Origin: Brienomyrus brachyistius
Taxonomy: Eukaryota > Chordata > Actinopteri > Osteoglossiformes > Mormyridae
DNA: 64,000 nt
Reading direction: 5' to 3'
Assembly (NCBI RefSeq): GCF_023856365.1
Contig: NC_064533.1
Span: 29,420,618-29,484,617, forward strand
Shown piece after piece: positions 1-13,700 of this stretch (position 1 is its first letter; the number at the start of each line of letters is the position of its first letter). The notes beneath the pieces are model-generated. The model was not told the origin of the DNA. It was given only the letters and a program-made list of their open reading frames with translations, and made no database searches. A program made the translations under genes and the position numbers.

Positions 1-1252
1 ATCTGCACAGGAACAGAATTATCATCAATATCCAACTAACTGCATTTCAAAACAATCTTTTTTATTGATTGAGAATTGTCATTGCAGAATGTGTTACATA
101 TTTTAAACAATCTGGTACAGTTTAGAAAATATACTATATTTGAGCTAGGAAAACGGTTACATATATGCCCATACATTCTGGTTAAACATTTTTGCGGGTG
201 CAATTTAGACAATGATAGTCATCCACAAATGGTAAAGGGAAAGATTTGCATTACAGCTGAATTATCTGTAGTTAATGGATCAGTTACTGACACACCACCG
301 GATGAACAATTTGAAGCACTTCCCTAACAAGATGCCAAATGCTTAAAGAAAAACAACTTGTTGGCATCTTGTGCTGTCAAAACTTCAAATCTTGGACAAC
401 ATGATGTACTTCATACAACGTTTATCTGTGTCCGGATGATCAATATTTCACAGGACTTCATGCCAGCCAGACAAAAACAAAAAAAAATAAAAAAATCAAC
501 ATAGTGATTTTCTAACCTGGTTTTGCCTAATGAATGAGAAAACATTGAGAAGGTGAGATAGTTATTTTCCTGATAGTATTATAATTCCACACAGAAATTT
601 AAGTTAAAGAGCAAGTCTCTTTACTCTCCTCAAAATACATGCTGGGACCCAAATAACATTCTTGGAAAACAGCATGAAATCAGGAACATTGTGCAGTTAC
701 AGGAAGATGTTCTGTAATTGGTGTGAGCAGTGGCACATGCATGTCAATCCCAGCTCTTCTGTGGGCTTCACCACCTCTGACTGCATGAAGGCAGCTTCAT
801 ACTCTGCTTTGATGGGCACCACTGCCAACACCCATTCAGCTCTGCATAAACCCCCAAGACAGAAAGGGCCACTCGGGCACGAATAAGGTGTGGCGCCCAC
901 TTCCCGAGGGAAGCTTCATTTAATAGCTGTGCTTTATCCATCTATCCATCCATCTCTGGGCGGACTCGGGCCAAACACCAGACAGTGTGGTTTATGAGAT
1001 ACACTGGCCTCATCCAGTGTTTTGATTTAGTCTATTTGCAGTTATGCAGTTTACAAAAAAAAAAAAAAAAAAAAAAAACCCTTTGTGATGTCGCCTACTC
1101 TTACTGATCACACCATGGTTTTTTTTTTTTTTTTAAATCATATAATAAAACCTTCAAAAAGAAAAGAAACTAAAGAATCCAAATTAAATGAAATTCGAGA
1201 ATCTTAAAAGTTAGAGCTTGGAATTAAAGCTGCTAAAACGATTCTGATATTG

Positions 1253-1258
1253 TTTATT
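1253..1258 (-). terminator. Candidate polyadenylation signal of the UBA-UBX-LRR gene
   Basis: AATAAA on the minus strand (TTTATT on plus), about 265 bases past the stop codon and the first canonical hexamer met. The stretch 1-1250 shows no exon. It holds an A run at 1056-1078, a T run at 1119-1134 and otherwise plain AT-rich sequence. Confidence 0.45.
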
Positions 1259-1521
1259 TAAACTGAGCAAACAGATTTTACTCAGACTTTAAAGCCATTT
1301 ACTGGTTTGCAGAAGTACCTTTTATCAGCGAACAGCGTTTGTTACCAGCAAGAGAAAGTAGATGTTAGTATGAACTGCTTATTGCGGAGGAGTATATAAA
1401 CCGGACTGGTTTTGCAGGAGTGCACAGTCAGAAGACTAAGCCAAGAGCTGTGAATATGCTGCACACACAGCTCACCACCACTGGGGGGGAAATGATGAGA
1501 CTTCCCCCCTCCCTGCCCACT

Positions 1522-1709
1522 TCACAACGCGATGTCAGCGTCATCTTCATCGTCGGAGACCTGATCAGGCGCGATGGCCCGAGTGTGACTGGCTCGGATG
1601 CTGGCTACGTTCGGGCAGGATGAGATGAAGTTCGCGATGCCCTGCAGACTCACGCCCGTCCCATCCAGGTTCACCTGGCTGAGATGCATCTGACGCAGGA
1701 ACTTCAAGC
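1522..1709 (-). CDS. Exon 17, last LRR, acidic C-terminus and stop
   Basis: Residues 848-909. LKFLRQMHLSQVNLDGTGVS, then IANFISSCPNVASIRASHTR, then the acidic end DDEDDADIAL and TGA at 1522-1524. Acceptor tttaag after a T-rich tract. Confidence 0.93.
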
Positions 1710-4700
1710 CTTAAACAAAGAAGAAGGAAAACACTAGCATATTCCAACACGCCCTGCGTGGGACGGCATTTCCCGTAGTGCCCTCTGTGAGACAGCACAT
1801 TCCAACATGCTTTCCAGGGGCCAGCACACATTTATGTCTGTTTATTACGTTTTTTTTCCATTTAGCAGACACACTTGACCAAAGCGACATACTATTCCCA
1901 AAGCTCTGACCTGGACCCAGCACAAGGCGCTGTTTGCAGATGACAGGAAGTTTTGGGGTCAGAGCACAGTTTAGTTAAACAGCAGCACCCCTGAAGCAGT
2001 TGGGGTTGCGGTCCTTGCTCAAGGGCACCAATAGTGATACGATTATTCTACCAGCTGCACGATTCAAACCAACAACCTTCCAAACATGGGCACAGATCCC
2101 AAACCTGCTGTGCTACACACCAGCCCACCAACACAAAAATGGTAGAGCCATGCTGATAGACAGGGCTTAGGCAAAGCACTGACGGCCGACATACTGACCA
2201 TGATCTGTGATGCGCGTGCGACTCAGATTGAGCTTGACCAGCTGGGGGCAGTGCAGAAGGCCCCGCCGCACCACATTGTCACCCACCTGTGTGCTGGCCA
2301 GGCCGAGCACCTGCAAAGCAAGCAAATATGGTGACGCAGAACGGGCAGACAGGCTAATGGGGATACAGAGTTTGACGTCCTCAACCATCATCTAATGAAC
2401 AGAGATCTAACAAAAGGGGTGTAGCTATCCACAAATCAGCCGCAAGTGACACATTAACTAATAGCTAGACTACAATTGGAAAAAGGGAGTGGGGTCACAC
2501 TACATGCCAATTAAATGAACTTTCAGCTACACAGTATTATTTATGACTATCTGATGACAGGGGCCCTTAGCAATCCAGGGGTGAATCTCAATACCACGAA
2601 CACAAAGACCGGTCTTGGTATTTGGCCTCCCAAGAACGAACTTGGGAATCACGGGATTGGTCTCGTTAGGTGAGGGTGCAACCGATGTAGATTTGATATC
2701 TGGGCCGGAGCAAGAGCAACATCTAGGGATTTTCAGTGTCCTCTGTATTTGCGTGCTTGGAACCAGTCTTCAGAAGGTGACATAAAACAGGCACATGAGA
2801 ATATACGTATGGTCAAGTACGCATGCTGAGATTCAGCCCAGCTTCTCCAATGCACCGTTTCTGAACTGTTGGGCTGAGGGACCATTTTCTGTGGTTCACA
2901 GAGAGCGTGGAGAGAACTCACTTCGTTTTTCACAACTCATACACGGCTCCGAATAACAAAATAATTATTTCTTTCATTTCAAAGCAGGTTATTTCTTCAT
3001 TCTTAAGTGAAAATGTTTTTGCCCCTCCCCACACATGAAAAAAAATACTTAAGTAAAAATAAAAATTTGATCATACGAGGAAAACGCTTTTTCTGAGCTT
3101 TCCATCGAGCCATAGCTGAACCTTGTAGTTCTAACTGTAAGAAAATAACAGCTCGTAAGAAAAAAGCACTATATCTCAAAGTTTATTAAACATTTGAGGT
3201 ATTAAACGTTTATCAAACATTATTATTATTATTATTATTATTTTTTAAATAAAATCATTTCTGAGCTCTGGATGCTACTGTATGTGCAATTCACATGGCA
3301 AGTTTAATCAAAATCAAAATAAATTAAAATGGAATGACCTTCTTAACTATTACTGCACTGTTTTCTGAGAAAACATCGTGGTTCAAAATTTAAAAAATTT
3401 CGGTCACGACTTAATGACCAAGGGAAAAATGTGAGTCCTAAGGTTAAATCACTTGAGAAGCAATGCTGTGACACACACCAACCACTCCAACCAGTCCTGC
3501 GACCGAACGTCAAACATATAACAGGGGGCACCGCTCTGGTTAAGTGACGGAGGGGCGTACCTGCAGGTGGGGCAGGCAGGTCACACAGGCCGCCACGCCC
3601 CTGCTGGTGACACCAGTACGGTCCAGGCACAGCTCCTGCAATTCCAGCAGGCCACGTAGGAAAGGGAGACCCTCGTCCGTCACCAGTGTGTTACCAAGAG
3701 AGAGCTTCTTTAACCTGGGGGCCATCAGGAGACCATCTCAACATTCACCTCGAGGTACAGACGACCTGCCAACTCTATTCAGACACCCACCGTTAACTTG
3801 TGTTTCTCCTGCGAGGGCTTTCTATACCATTTATTTTCATATCGTATATATCAACATAGTTTTGCATGGCTGAACAAGCACTCTATTTAGTTAGCAAAGC
3901 AGCTGTCCAAAGCAGAGTACAAGTGAGGAAGGTGATGCAGTCCCTGGCTTCTTCATCCCTGTATGCTTGTGATGCAAGTGCTGCTAGGATGAGCGTCCAG
4001 AAAAGGACCAGACAGAGGTGTGAGGTAGCGGCAAGAACAGAGCTTAAAACTTCATGTCCACGACCACAAACATTATAAATCCAAAACATGGGGGAGCTGC
4101 CGGTAAGGCAGAAGACAAAGGCCTGACCTGGTCATGGCGGCCAAATGGGCGACTCCCTCGTCCGTGACACGCGTGTAATCTGTCAGGTCCAGCTCTGAGA
4201 GCAGCGCCAGCTTGGACAGGGATGTCAGGCCGCTGTCCGTCACCGAGTGGCGGCCCGGCAGCGTTAACTGGCTCAGCCGGAGACCTACGGTCACCGGGTC
4301 ACACATAGAACACAAAACTTACGGACATCACAGGGTCAAACTTGAGGTTCAGCAGAATACAAAAGATCATGTTTGTTTGTAGGAATGATGGTATCAAGCA
4401 CTTTTAGCACTCTGCGACGTTACATTTTCTAACTTCACATGAAGTGATCTTACACTGTACTGTAGTGTAATGTTGTCCTTTTGTTCTATCTGCATTTGTA
4501 TTGTATTTATGATGGACTGGACTTTTTAACACCTAGCTGTGACTAAATTTACCCAAGTAGGATAATAAATTTGACTTGACATGTATGTGCATCAAAAACA
4601 GCACATGTGCCTGAGTACATCTTCATACATTACTCATCATCATGGCCGAGAGCAATCATTAAGCCACTAACAGCCCTGTACTGACAGACTACATCCACAG

Positions 4701-7700
4701 AGAGTTCAAATAGCTTCGATTAACATTCGCATTTATTAATTATCCAAAGTCAGGTACATTTCAGAAAACAGGCTAAGATGATCCCTGCTGCAACTGGGCA
4801 TTGGCTTCCTTGCTTTGGAGCCCAAACAGCGACACCACCCTGCTGATCATGTGACCTTCCTACAGTGTCCTAACCCACGGAGCCACAAACATTCCTGCAT
4901 GGCGAAAAGATACAAAGCAACAAAAAAATGAATATGAAAAATGAATGTAATATTGTACATACAAGATTTTTACGTAAGTATATACTTGTATGTAACCCCT
5001 AAGTAATCACCAACATTAGTAACTATAATTCAGTTACATATTTTTCCCAATAATGTATTCCAGTGACATTTGTTTGGTTTAGTAAAAAAATACTATAAAA
5101 ACAAATCTATTTATAGCCAATAGATTACATGGTAACAACATATTTCACTACATCTTGCATGTGTACAACTGTGTACGTGACGAATAAACCTCTTGAACTT
5201 GAAATCAGTTGAGGGCACAAATACTTTTAGTATTTATACTCTAATAGTTTAGAATAGTAACTCAGTTACTCTTGATGACAAATTATATTTGTTCATAATT
5301 TGTACTAAATGCGTATAATTCATTAATGATGAACAAACATGAGATCAGTATTTCACGTGTTTTTCAGTACTTGTTCCCTCGCTACTTCCTTGGTAGTTCA
5401 TTCAGTAGGTCAGAAATTTCATTAAATGAACAGGTATAATAACTAAAACAGTAACCGCTTGAGATTAAAGTGTCATGATTCTTTAATGATGAATTAACAT
5501 GAGATTAGTATGTACCCAAGACTTAGTGGTTAATTAATAGTTAAGTAATAGCATAATACTACATTTTAGGTGACCATTCGGGTAAAGTGTTACCTATTAC
5601 ATCCATTCACAAAATATTTCAAACTCAGTCTCTATCTTACAAAAATGTTTCGGCTTCACGATTTCATGAGAGCACCCACTCTATTAGGAACATTTAACCT
5701 TTCTGGTTCAGGATGTCAGATTCACTGCTGCTAATGCTAATAGCACATAATCACAAACAAAAGGGCTGTATGCATATAATGGCTTACAATGTTCAGAAGA
5801 AATAAAACCTACTTTACTCTATCTTGTGGAATTATAATTTCCTTTAATACGCTCAAAAGCAAAATTAATTACTTCATTTTTTTTTATTAAATACTTTAAA
5901 ATCTAATTACATTTCGGTTTCGGTGTTTCGGTAAAAGATCCATTTCCGTGCATCACTAGGAATTTCATTACGTAATGTCGTTGCATCTAACTAGTTACGT
6001 CTCGGCACTGGTTATTACACTCTGCTCGTGTAAACCAGGTCCCGCTTCACACTGTCATTGTGTCCTTAAGCACTGCAAGAAGCAGTTTAAAAACTGAGTG
6101 CTGCACTGCTGGTAAGACCATTGAAATAAAATATTTTTTAAAAAACCTGAAGCAGTAGAGTATCCATCCATACTTCTTGGGTATTACAGATAGAAGGCAG
6201 AGAATAACGCAGGATGGGGCAGTAATCCATCAGAGGACACTCACAAACCATTCACACCAAAGGACAATTTTGCAGCTCCGATTCACCTCAGCATATTTTT
6301 TGGACAGGGGGTGGATTACATGAATTAAAGTCCACAAGGACATGGGGAGAACATGCAAACTCCACACACACAGCGATTCGATCCCACAAGGTGTGAGGCA
6401 GCCGTGCCAGCCACTGTGGTGCTCCGGACTGGTGGAGAAAGAGGGGCTTTGTGCGTTACAAGCACAGCTGACGAACACCAAAACGCAGCCAGAATAGATG
6501 CACTTGTAAAGTTAAATCACTGTTCAATGCCACCAACTGACTCTCCCGCAGGCGGCTCATGTTCAGAATCATTTATAATATTTAATGCATTCAGACTGAG
6601 TCAAACCCCATAAAAAGGCAATTCAAATCAAAAACAACATCAATTCCAAACTGCACTGGTGCTCAAGACCCCAGGCCCTGGGGACACTGCGCTCGGCAGC
6701 AAGTCACCTGAGATGATCTGGAGAGCATGGTCGCCACTGGCGACCGGAATGCCAGCAAGACCAAGTCCAGAGAGGGTGGGGTGGGCAGCCAGGCTCTCCA
6801 GCGAGGCCTCCGTCACAGCGGTGCCGTCTAGGTATAGCGTCTGCAAGGCAGACAGCTGCGCCAGGGCCGACACCTCCCTCACCTGGGGGGAGGTGGGAGA
6901 GGAGCACCGCGATCAATCACAGCCACAGGGACGGCATCTGCCCTCTATACACAGAAATTCACAAAGCTGCTCACGCACTGAATCTGCATTCACACACTTC
7001 GGTTGGGGACGGGGGCCTAGTTAGCTCAGTCGTTGTTAATGACTTTCAATTTTCTGCTTTTTATGAGTGAGCCTATAGCCTTCAGGAAAATGTAAAAATA
7101 AACTCCATCCATTTTCCATGACTGCTTAGCTAATGCCTCCCAGAATGCACAGGGGATGGGCAGAGTAAACACACACACACATTTGTATTCACATCTTTGT
7201 GGAGACCATCCATTCATTTTTATGGGTATATCCATAATTTTAATTATAACAACCTTAACTCCTACCCAGTCCTAACCTTAACTACAAGTAACTAGACAAA
7301 ATACAGGATTTTGGCTATTTTAGCTTGATTGCATTCACGGATTTTAACTGAGGTTTATAGTGGGGATCTGAAAAATGTCCCCGAAAGCTAAAATGCAACA
7401 GGTTTTACCAGGCTACTGTATTATAAGGGATTCTGTGCTTACAATAAAATAATTATGGTATACCACATCAACAGACAACCCTGTTTAAGGCTGACCACAT
7501 TATCAATCTAAAATTAGAAATCTAAATGGCTCGAAAAGGAGAAGCCTGACAGCCAGTTTATACTTTATAACATGAAAGATCTTAAGATTAAGGTATAAGC
7601 ATTCAATAAAAAATATATATTGCAAATTGCAATTTTATTCTACGTATGTTTTTTAATGGTTTGATTTTAGCTTTGAAATCAGAAATTCTGAGCAACGTCA

Positions 7701-10700
7701 CAACCTGAACTCATGCATTGCTTACAAACAGGAAGGAATACAATAGGTTTCTATTAAAATCTGTAGTCATACTATTTTCCCATTTGGGTAACAAAATATT
7801 GCATGCCTTAACGCCATCAAAGAAATAACACACTTTGACTTCAAAATCTTAAAATGTTTAAAGTCTTACAGAATCCCTGTTTTACACTGTAACATCATCC
7901 GGACATCATGGCAATGTGAAAACAGTCAAATGCGGTCAAGCCAAAGTGATCTTTCTGCTCGTGCCCGGATGTGGGGCAGGTGCAGTGTATTATGGGAGGA
8001 GGGAGGCTGCGGCAAGGGCACCTTAGTCTGCTTGATACTGAGAAGGCGCAGTTGGGGGACGCAGACTGGCAACACCGCCAATGTGGCCTCGCTCACCGAC
8101 GTCTGGTTCAGGTTGAGCTGCACGAGTGACGGTGGCGCCCCCTGCAGGAAGGGCACCATGCCTGCGTCACTCACTTTGGTCTGGTCCAGGGATAGCGAGG
8201 AGAGTGCCCTCAGCTCTGTGGGCACACAGGGAGGGTTAAACTGATAAAGCCACATTACAGCAGGGTGCTGAGGCTGGGGGGGAGCATAAATATAATGGTA
8301 TTTCATTTGTCATCGCGCCCCAACGAAAATGTGACTATCCCACTCACCACGGGATGCGACCTAGCGACCTTTCGATCACCAGTTGTTAAAAACAATCAAT
8401 GAAGTATTAAGCAGAATTTGACAAAATTCAGGTGAGTTTGGCAACCCAATCAAACCCCCCCCCCCCTCCCCTCCGGGACATACGCGAGCGGCTGACCTCC
8501 GATGTGACGCAGGCAGGAGTCCGTCAGCTTGCTGCAGGAGGAGAGGTTCAGGTGCTGCAGCTTCTGCAGGCCAGGGAGCACCGAGAGGCCCGAGTCTGCA
8601 GTGTGAAGACGCAGGAGGTGCCATGAGCATACCGTCCCTACACTTCCCCTCCCACTGGGGGGTCTGGGAGACACCGACAGCGGCAGAGGTACCCGTAATG
8701 AGGGGTGAGCTGACGAGACTCAGGTGCTTCAGTGCCGTGAAGGCCCGTAGCTGGCGAAGCAGCTCGTTGGTGGAGTATGGGTAGCAGTTGAGGACAAACT
8801 TCTGCAACGGGCAACCAAAGAAGAGCTCCAGGGTGCGGGGTCGCAGCAGCCTCTCCCGGGCTATGTGGGTGAGCAGCAGCTCGGCTAGCTCCGGCGTGAG
8901 ACATGACAGGCTGCTGCTGTACTGCATGCTAGGGGCTGTAGGGGAGTAATAATGTAAATATTAATAATGATGTTAAGGGGCAACAGCCACAATGAGGTGC
9001 CAACACGCTCACAGTACACTACAGAAACACTAGAGGAACACAGATAAGGAACATATTAAATTTAGTTGTGGAGATGAGGGGGGTGAAATTAATATAAATA
9101 CAATGTATGATAAGGTTTCTGACCTTTTTGTACATGTGGAACAATCCCAATAAATCCAGGCAGAGACTGTGCACACAGAGGTCAGCAGATCAGCGATGAC
9201 AAAAGCATGTGAGGAGCCCCAGCTGACCTGTAACGAGGGTCACGGCAGCCCGGGCTGCCATGGAGCAGAGCGGGGGCACACTGGGCGTCCGGAAGACCTT
9301 CTTGGGGGGGGACGGGTGCCCAGCTGACCCTGGGGACTCCTCGTGGGGCGGGGCTCTCTGGAGGCGCTCGGCGGCCGCCTGTCCCGCCACACCCGGGGCC
9401 ACCCTGCCATCTTGGGGGCCTGCGTCTATGGGGCCCTCTCTGGAGTGAGGAAGAGTGCGAGGTGTTACTCACAAGCAAAGCTCCGTCTGGGTCACCACAG
9501 ACGGGAAGCATGCTCACAGATCTGATAAAAGCTGCCAGCTACTTCCTCTGTGGAGCTTCTCAAAGAGCCCTGCGGCTTGTGCATTGTGACATGGGACCAT
9601 AGTAATTACCATAGTTTTGACTTTTTTTTTTTTTTTTAAGTTTTTATATTTTTTCACTTTTCATTTGCTAGGATAGTTTCATTTAGTTTAGTTAATCCAT
9701 TTCCATTTGGATTTAATAGTTTTTATTTTAAGGATACATTAGTTTTTAAATTAATTTTTAAAATAATGCTCACTTTATTTCTTTTTTATTTAAGACTTGT
9801 ATATCTACAAAGTTGTAGAACGTTTGATCTTTGCGTCTGATATTTTGGGAAATCCTACAGGAATATTGCAGGTTATATACTATTGTCCTCAAAAGGTGCA
9901 AAACATTAATGGTCACTGAAAAACTATCATTTTAGTTAAACTGTATTTTAAAAAGTAGTAGTTTATCATCCAATTTTATTTCAGTTTACAAATGTATTTT
10001 ATTTTAAATAGTTTTAGTTTTCATTAACAATAACAACCCAGCAGGGGAGACAATGCACTGGAGAATATATCACGAAGGGGGGGTAAAAGGGCGGCACTGC
10101 TCACCGAAGCCTGTTGCCCTGGTCTGGCCAGTGGTGCGGGGGCTCAGCCAACCCCCAGGGCCGGTGCTCGGGAAGGAAGGGAAGCTGAGGAAGACCTGCC
10201 AGGGGTCAAAGGTCACAACGTCAGCCCAGGATCCAGGCGAGAAGCTGCTAATGATGATGGTGACTCAAACCTGGCAGCCACAGGAAGTGACAACATAGGC
10301 GCAGTGGGTACATAAACCCTGACCACGGGCTAAAAGGGCTGCGTGCCTGAACAAAGCTAAAGCACACCCACAGCTACAGCCGCACTCACTGCTTCGCCCC
10401 GATGCCGTCACGCTCATCTCGACCATGGCACAGCAGGGCTGCACGCACTACCAAACCCTGAATAGTCAACTACTTATTCAGAGACTCAGAGCCAGCCTGA
10501 ACAGCCAGACATATTATAGGTGACAGACCTGGAGTGGCCAATCAGGAGACTGGGGAGAATTACCATTGGGCCGCTTAGCTGTTCTGGCACTTGGAAACAA
10601 AAACTTTACGACTTTAAAATTCTACAACAATCCTTTACAATGATCTCTCTCACACACACATACACACAATTGAGTTTCCCGTTCTGGGGACCAAAATGGT

Positions 10701-13700
10701 TCCTTAACCATCAAAATAACAGGTTTTATCACATTGGGGGGACTGTGCTCTGCATAGAGAAACGTGTAAATATGCAGCACAGTGTGCAGTTGTGGAGGTG
10801 CCACAACTCATCGCTTGCTATTGCTAATCACTGGAAATTTTTCACATGATGGATGGTAAAGATACCAAGAGGGGCTGAAAAAAAACAATCACTGCTTAAA
10901 CAGTTCAATGTGATATCCGTTATTTATTTTCTTCTTTATTGTCTACTAAATTTATCGTGATAATAAAACTGAAACTGTGGCATCATTTATCAAAATTCCC
11001 TGAAAACGAAGACAAATCGGATGGTCTTTGGCATAAAACTCCTGGGCCGAAAACTAGTCCCACTCCATGCTTGATAGGAAACATCGATTCTCGGAGGCGG
11101 CTGGACTGAGCTGTACCGGGGATGGGGATGGGGGGTGGCCCATTTTCCACTAGTGGAACATCTTCCTCCTCTTCCCCAGAGCTGGAGCCCTCTTCCACGT
11201 CACCTGGAACTAGCTTTTGACCCCGTCCTGCCCATGAAACAGAAGTCCAGTTAAATCGAATTGAATCTTAATTGGCATTGATATTTCAAAATAGCTTTGT
11301 GTGTTCGATGTCTATCCATGCATGACTATATTTACTGCCATTGTCCTATATGCCATACTACACGCAGCAGTGCTCGTAAACAAAATTTCACTGTTCTGTG
11401 TTCAGTGACAATAAAGATTATCTTATCTTATCTCAAACCATGCTGGATCATTTAAGAGAAACAGAGCAAGCCGCTATCAGCTCCCAGATTTCTTCCACAG
11501 CATGAAATCATTTAAATAGCAATACTGCAAAAACACAAACAAGAAAGACACCATAATGAACCTCTACACTAACATACCTCTCACGAGTTTCCTGATCATG
11601 TATACAAAGTAAGACCTCATCGATATCGAGGGGGCAACTGATTTTAGGCTGTTTCGTTAATAGACAATATCTACAAGCTGGTAGACACCAGGACGGATAA
11701 CAGGGGAAGCTGTCATCTATAACACACTATACTGTCATAATGCATTATAATGACCAGCCATTATGATACATTATGAAGGTATTTATAGTGAGAGCTTCAT
11801 AGAGCATTCATAATGCATAATAAACATGGCTATAAAGTGTTATGCCTTTTTATAAATAGCTATAGCTGTGTTTGTAATACAATACTTTACGATTACATTA
11901 TAGACGCTCCTCTCCTTACGAACTTTCAACTTATGAACTTTCAGACATACAAACGAAGAGGACTGCAAGTCCAAATTGTGTTCACTGGGCTCCTGTTTCC
12001 TGTCCGCAACATCCTGCAGCAGCGTAGCGTGCGTACTCCCAGCATCCTAGTTCTTTGTATTTGCGTATACCCTTAAAATGATGTTGAATAAAGACTTACG
12101 GACATTTCAAGTTGCGAACGGCCTTTTGGAACGTTTCTCAGTCATAAGTAGAGGAGCGTCTGTATAATGCATCATGAATGTCATCTATAATGCATTATAC
12201 ATGACTGCTTTAAGTAAAATGTTACCGAAAATCTTGTACTATGGGTCAATATAAATGCAAGAGCTAAGAGTCAAAATCAGTCCCACTGACCTGAATCTTA
12301 GCTTACTGAATATAACAATATGCAAATACATCTGCTCTTAACCAATTATGTAACACCTCAACCAATCACCCACAGAGAAAAGCACCTGCTAGATAAATGT
12401 AATGAAAAGTAGGACAGGAGCGAGGGCCCTCAAAATGTTGCTAAAAACTCTCAGACGCCCTCGCACAGCTACCACATTTCCCTGTAGACAGACTAAGCAA
12501 AATTAAACAGCTTTAAACAAAATAATTTGGGATCTCTTCTCTAAGGCCTTTACATCACAGTTTCTTAGCCCAGCCCTTGGGGACACCCAGACAGTCCACA
12601 TTTTTGCTAGCTCCCAGCACACCTTAATTACTAGGAACATGCTAGCTTATAAATATATTGCTATAGTCCCGAGATCCAGGGCAGATTTATTTATTTTTTT
12701 TTAATATTGATTAAAAAAACCAAAAAAGAACTGGTCACCAAAAGATATTTGACTTCCACTGCATGGAAATATTTTGGACTTCACAGAGACATGGGATTTG
12801 TCGGCACTATTTATTACAAAAACTTCCAGTATTGCGATGTGGATTCTTTTCCAATATCATAGACTTTTATTTGGAGCTGACCCCTAATGCTGTACCATGG
12901 TAACAAGGCGCCAGTGTGATGTTTACCCCAGTAGTGAGGCTGGCCGGCCAGAGGAGGCGCCACCCCTGGGATTCCAGCGTACCCGACGGCCTCCTCCCAC
13001 AGCTGCCGGGGCAGGGGGCGTGGAGGCGATAGTGACGGAGGTGGCGGCTGCTGCTGCTCCTCCACTTCCTCTGCCACCTCCTCCTGGCCCCGTGTGCCCA
13101 CTCCGGGCATCTCCGGTGGCGTGGCCTGGATGCAGAGCGCCGCGTTGGGGGTGAGGCCCAGCTCACGCAGCGACAGGGAAAGCTCGGCCTCCCCAAAGCG
13201 TTTGCGGGGGAAACTGTGCAGGAGGGTGAAGGAGGCCAGCGATGGGTGACGCTCCGAGATGTGCTCCACGACGCAGCGGAGCGGGGCCTCAGCTGGGAAG
13301 CGCTCCCGCATGGACTCCCCAGACGGCAGCCGAATCTGGGGGGGGGGTCAAGAGAGAGTGGAAGTGAGCGAGCGAGGCACACTCAAACCATCCAATTATC
13401 CACAATCTGATCCCAAGCCCATTCGGAAAGCAGGCCGGACGCCTGGCCTCACCATGAGGAGGCACTGATTGTCCACGCTGGTCTGCACCCTGCCCCCCAG
13501 CCTCTGGCCCTGGCCAGGGGTGGCGGCAGGGGGGGACAAGGCCTGACCTCCTGGCTGGCTCTTTTCCTGCAGACTGCGGCGGTCTTCGGCGATGCGCCTC
13601 AGTGCCAGCTCTCTCTCCTGTTTACAGCGAGGGAAGATCCGGTGAGCGTTCCCATGAGAACGCCGCCTCCCCATCTGTAACCGGGGGTACTGGCAGACAC

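Larger units (their letters stand above)
11228..12926 (-). other. Intron 6, nested repeats
   Basis: Non-coding apart from the possible extension of exon 6. Contains a retroposon tail (cagtgacaataaagattatc) ending in tatct repeats at about 11380-11440, and an AT-rich repeat at 11715-12215 interrupted by a smaller inverted-repeat element (11901-12164). Confidence 0.6.

Noticed and set aside
12867..13382. 171-codon open frame on minus
   Set aside because: Shifted frame of the UBX exon; GC-rich sequence keeps it open, but only the other frame gives UBX.
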